64,000 bases of DNA from Gyrodactylus bullatarudis. Lineage: Eukaryota > Platyhelminthes > Monogenea > Gyrodactylidea > Gyrodactylidae. Position 1 is the first letter of the stretch; each line of letters starts with the position of its first letter. The translations under genes were made by a program, and so were the position numbers. The DNA lies in assembly GCA_012064415.1 (NCBI GenBank), contig SSNU01000469.1:1-64000 (forward strand). Direction: 5' to 3'. The notes beneath the pieces are model-generated. The model had not been told where the DNA came from, made no database searches, and was given only the letters and a program-made list of their open reading frames with translations. Positions 63,765 to 64,000 of the stretch are shown in pieces.

Positions 63765-63993
63765 ATTTCTCTCTGATTTTAAGGTCCATACTTTGATCGC
63801 TTGAATTCTTACAAATTATCTTGAAATTGCTTTCATTCGCCTCGCAACCGCACCTAACAATGTGTGTTATGAATGTTAATAATAATGTTTTAACACATTG
63901 TTAGGTGCGGTTGCGAGGCGAATGAAAGCAATTTCAAGATAATTTGTAAGAATTCAAGCGATCAAAGTATGGACCTTAAAATCAGAGAGAAAT
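63765..63993. repeat. Perfect 101-bp inverted repeat with 27-nt loop
   Basis: Positions 63765-63865 are the exact reverse complement of 63893-63993. The arm contains ttcgcctcgcaaccgcacct, richer in G+C than its surroundings. The loop (63866-63892) holds no feature. It may be a foldback element, or a chimeric palindrome made during DNA amplification or assembly, since it lies at the window edge. Confidence 0.95.
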
Positions 63994-64000
63994 GATGTAT

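Overview
This is nuclear DNA of an animal. The evidence is a myogenic (MyoD/Myf5-type) bHLH gene, spliceosomal GT-AG introns and a set of conserved metazoan housekeeping genes. The DNA is strongly AT-rich, genes are compact, and many introns are only 26-34 nt long. A bilaterian with muscle, a reduced genome and micro-introns fits an orthonectid-like parasite (Intoshia type) best. That is an inference from gene content and intron size, not an identification.

Layout. 0-7 kb: SCYL2 pseudokinase (-) and RBBP6 (+) diverge from a 100-bp gap. 7-8.4 kb: a GATAD1-like protein without its zinc finger (-) diverges from V-ATPase subunit c (+). 8.9-11.5 kb: a TOG/HEAT-repeat protein of XMAP215 type (+). 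11.9-16.2 kb: ABCE1 (+), mitochondrial ribosomal protein uL4m (-) and UNC50 (+). 16.6-19.3 kb: a SLC5 sodium/solute symporter (-). 19.3-30 kb: a gene-poor region around the myogenic factor (-), with three short unidentified coding candidates. 30-49.6 kb: one 19.6-kb gene for a PLCL/PRIP-type inactive phospholipase C (-). Its introns hold a foldback repeat and an antisense Penelope-like retroelement remnant. 49.8-51.2 kb: farnesyl-diphosphate synthase (+). 51.4-58.1 kb: a HIP1/Sla2-family ANTH protein (+) with a MULE transposon in an intron. 58.1-61.9 kb: ZNHIT3 (-), ILRUN-like (-) and fumarylacetoacetase (+). The window ends in a perfect 101-bp inverted repeat.

The genes do not form one pathway. 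Several act in membrane traffic (SCYL2, UNC50, HIP1), ribosome function or assembly (ABCE1, uL4m, ZNHIT3) and pre-mRNA 3' processing or ubiquitylation (RBBP6). The recurring organisation is head-to-head gene pairs sharing about 100-240 bp, next to tightly packed tail-to-tail pairs. I found no tRNA, rRNA or CRISPR array. The most unusual items are the doubly eroded catalytic site of the PLCL protein, the two intronic transposon remnants, the terminal palindrome and the unassigned small coding candidates in the 24-30 kb region.
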